A stretch of 5,737 nt of DNA from Glaciecola sp. UBA1851 (lineage in GTDB: Bacteria > Pseudomonadota > Gammaproteobacteria > Enterobacterales > Alteromonadaceae). The translations under genes and the position numbers were made by a program. The stretch is from the NCBI GenBank assembly GCA_002338515.1, contig DDIL01000207.1, forward strand, positions 1 to 5,737, in the 5' to 3' direction. Below, in pieces: positions 5,109-5,737 of the stretch (its first letter is position 1; the number at the start of each line of letters is the position of its first letter). The notes beneath the pieces are model-generated. The model searched no databases. It was not told the DNA's origin and saw only the letters and a program-made list of their open reading frames with translations.

Positions 5109-5737
5109 ATGCAATCTAATAACTCCCCAAATTGGGTAAAACTAAATTCGAGAACCTCTATTTTCGGCTCGATAATTGTGTCTATGTTTTTAGTGTTTAT
5201 TCCGCATGCATTATCAGAACCTCAAGCAAGCGTCGCGCTTGAGAAACTAGCAAACAACTTAATTTATGACCGCTGCGAAAGTTGCCACAATGATTATACT
5301 TTCGAGACTGACTGGTCAGTTGAAGACGTTGACGTAAAGGATATCGCTAGCGGCGAAAATCAAGCGCTTTGGGAAGCGGTACTCAAAACAGTATCAATGG
5401 GCGATATGCCACCAGCAGATAAAAAACCGCTAGATCCAGAAAAAAAAGAAGCATTCCTTGCTTGGTTAGAATCGTCTCTTGATCAACATAGCGAGTTAAA
5501 TCCAAACCCAGGCCGCGCCACTATCAGACGCTTAAACCGCAACGAATATGCTAACTCAGTAAGGGATTTACTTTCCCTAGATATTGATATTACTCACTCC
5601 TTACCTGGCGATGATTCTGGTTATGGTTTTGATAACAATGCAGATGTGTTGGGCGTATCAACCACATTATTGGAGCGATATTTATCGGTGGCAGGAAAAG
5701 TTAGTCGGCTTGCCACTGGTACCACTGGGTTGTCGGC
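5109..5737 (+). CDS. Exported c-type cytochrome with DUF1587 (PSD3) domain, 5' part only
   Basis: The frame is open from ATG-5109 to the window's end, giving the first 209 residues of a protein that in this family usually runs to roughly 700-900. Residues about 18-36 form a signal peptide or anchor (hydrophobic FGSIIVSMFLVFI, possible cleavage after ALS-36). A single-heme cytochrome c domain follows, with CESCH (56-60) binding heme and Met97 or Met100 in MGDMPP (97-102) as the likely distal ligand. From about 139 the segment RRLNRNEYANSVRDLL and then YGFDNNADVLGVSTTLLERYL are typical of DUF1587, normally followed by DUF1592, DUF1588 and DUF1585 domains in planctomycete-type cytochromes. It acts in the periplasm. 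The electron partner or substrate is unknown, and family members often sit beside a DUF1552 protein. GAGAG (5099-5103) lies 5 nt before the ATG. Identification is firm to the N-terminal domains; the rest is family expectation. Confidence 0.88.
   Translation, partial: MQSNNSPNWVKLNSRTSIFGSIIVSMFLVFIPHALSEPQASVALEKLANNLIYDRCESCHNDYTFETDWSVEDVDVKDIASGENQALWEAVLKTVSMGDMPPADKKPLDPEKKEAFLAWLESSLDQHSELNPNPGRATIRRLNRNEYANSVRDLLSLDIDITHSLPGDDSGYGFDNNADVLGVSTTLLERYLSVAGKVSRLATGTTGLS

Overview
The window is AT-rich bacterial chromosomal DNA. The protein types point to a marine gammaproteobacterium, probably of the Alteromonadales (inference, from a DecR-like Lrp regulator, a Mip/FkpA-like FKBP, a Zrg-type ABC pair and a planctomycete-type multidomain cytochrome). 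I see no tRNA, rRNA, CRISPR array, insertion sequence or phage gene, and nothing that demands a new biological system. Seven genes fill it. Six are complete and one runs off the right edge.

Left (1-1983, + strand): a two-gene ABC module. An ATPase that starts with GTG overlaps by ATGA a four-helix FtsX/MacB-type permease. The permease carries periplasmic motifs (GDSHKGFRVVGT, HG...NHD..PF, TGTPVDKTVHVSL) that I associate with the permease of zinc-responsive modules such as Vibrio ZrgA-E and Pseudomonas PA4063-PA4066. A DUF2796 (ZrgA-like) partner would be expected just left of the window.

Middle (1994-3615): an Lrp/AsnC regulator closely resembling E. coli DecR/CyuR (YbaO), a cysteine-responsive factor. 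It is divergent from a PLP-dependent cysteine synthase/cystathionine beta-synthase family enzyme. The 80 bp between them hold two nested inverted repeats, the best operator candidate in the window, so the pair looks like a self-contained cysteine or sulfur amino-acid control unit. The regulator is convergent with the ABC permease, with only a 10-nt gap.

Right (3642-5737): two leftward genes, a two-helix membrane protein of unknown function and an inner-membrane-anchored periplasmic FKBP prolyl isomerase with a good ribosome binding site. A 271-bp divergent spacer with short repeats follows. Then comes the 5' part of a rightward gene encoding an exported c-type cytochrome fused to a DUF1587 (PSD3) domain. 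This last gene has no stop inside the window.
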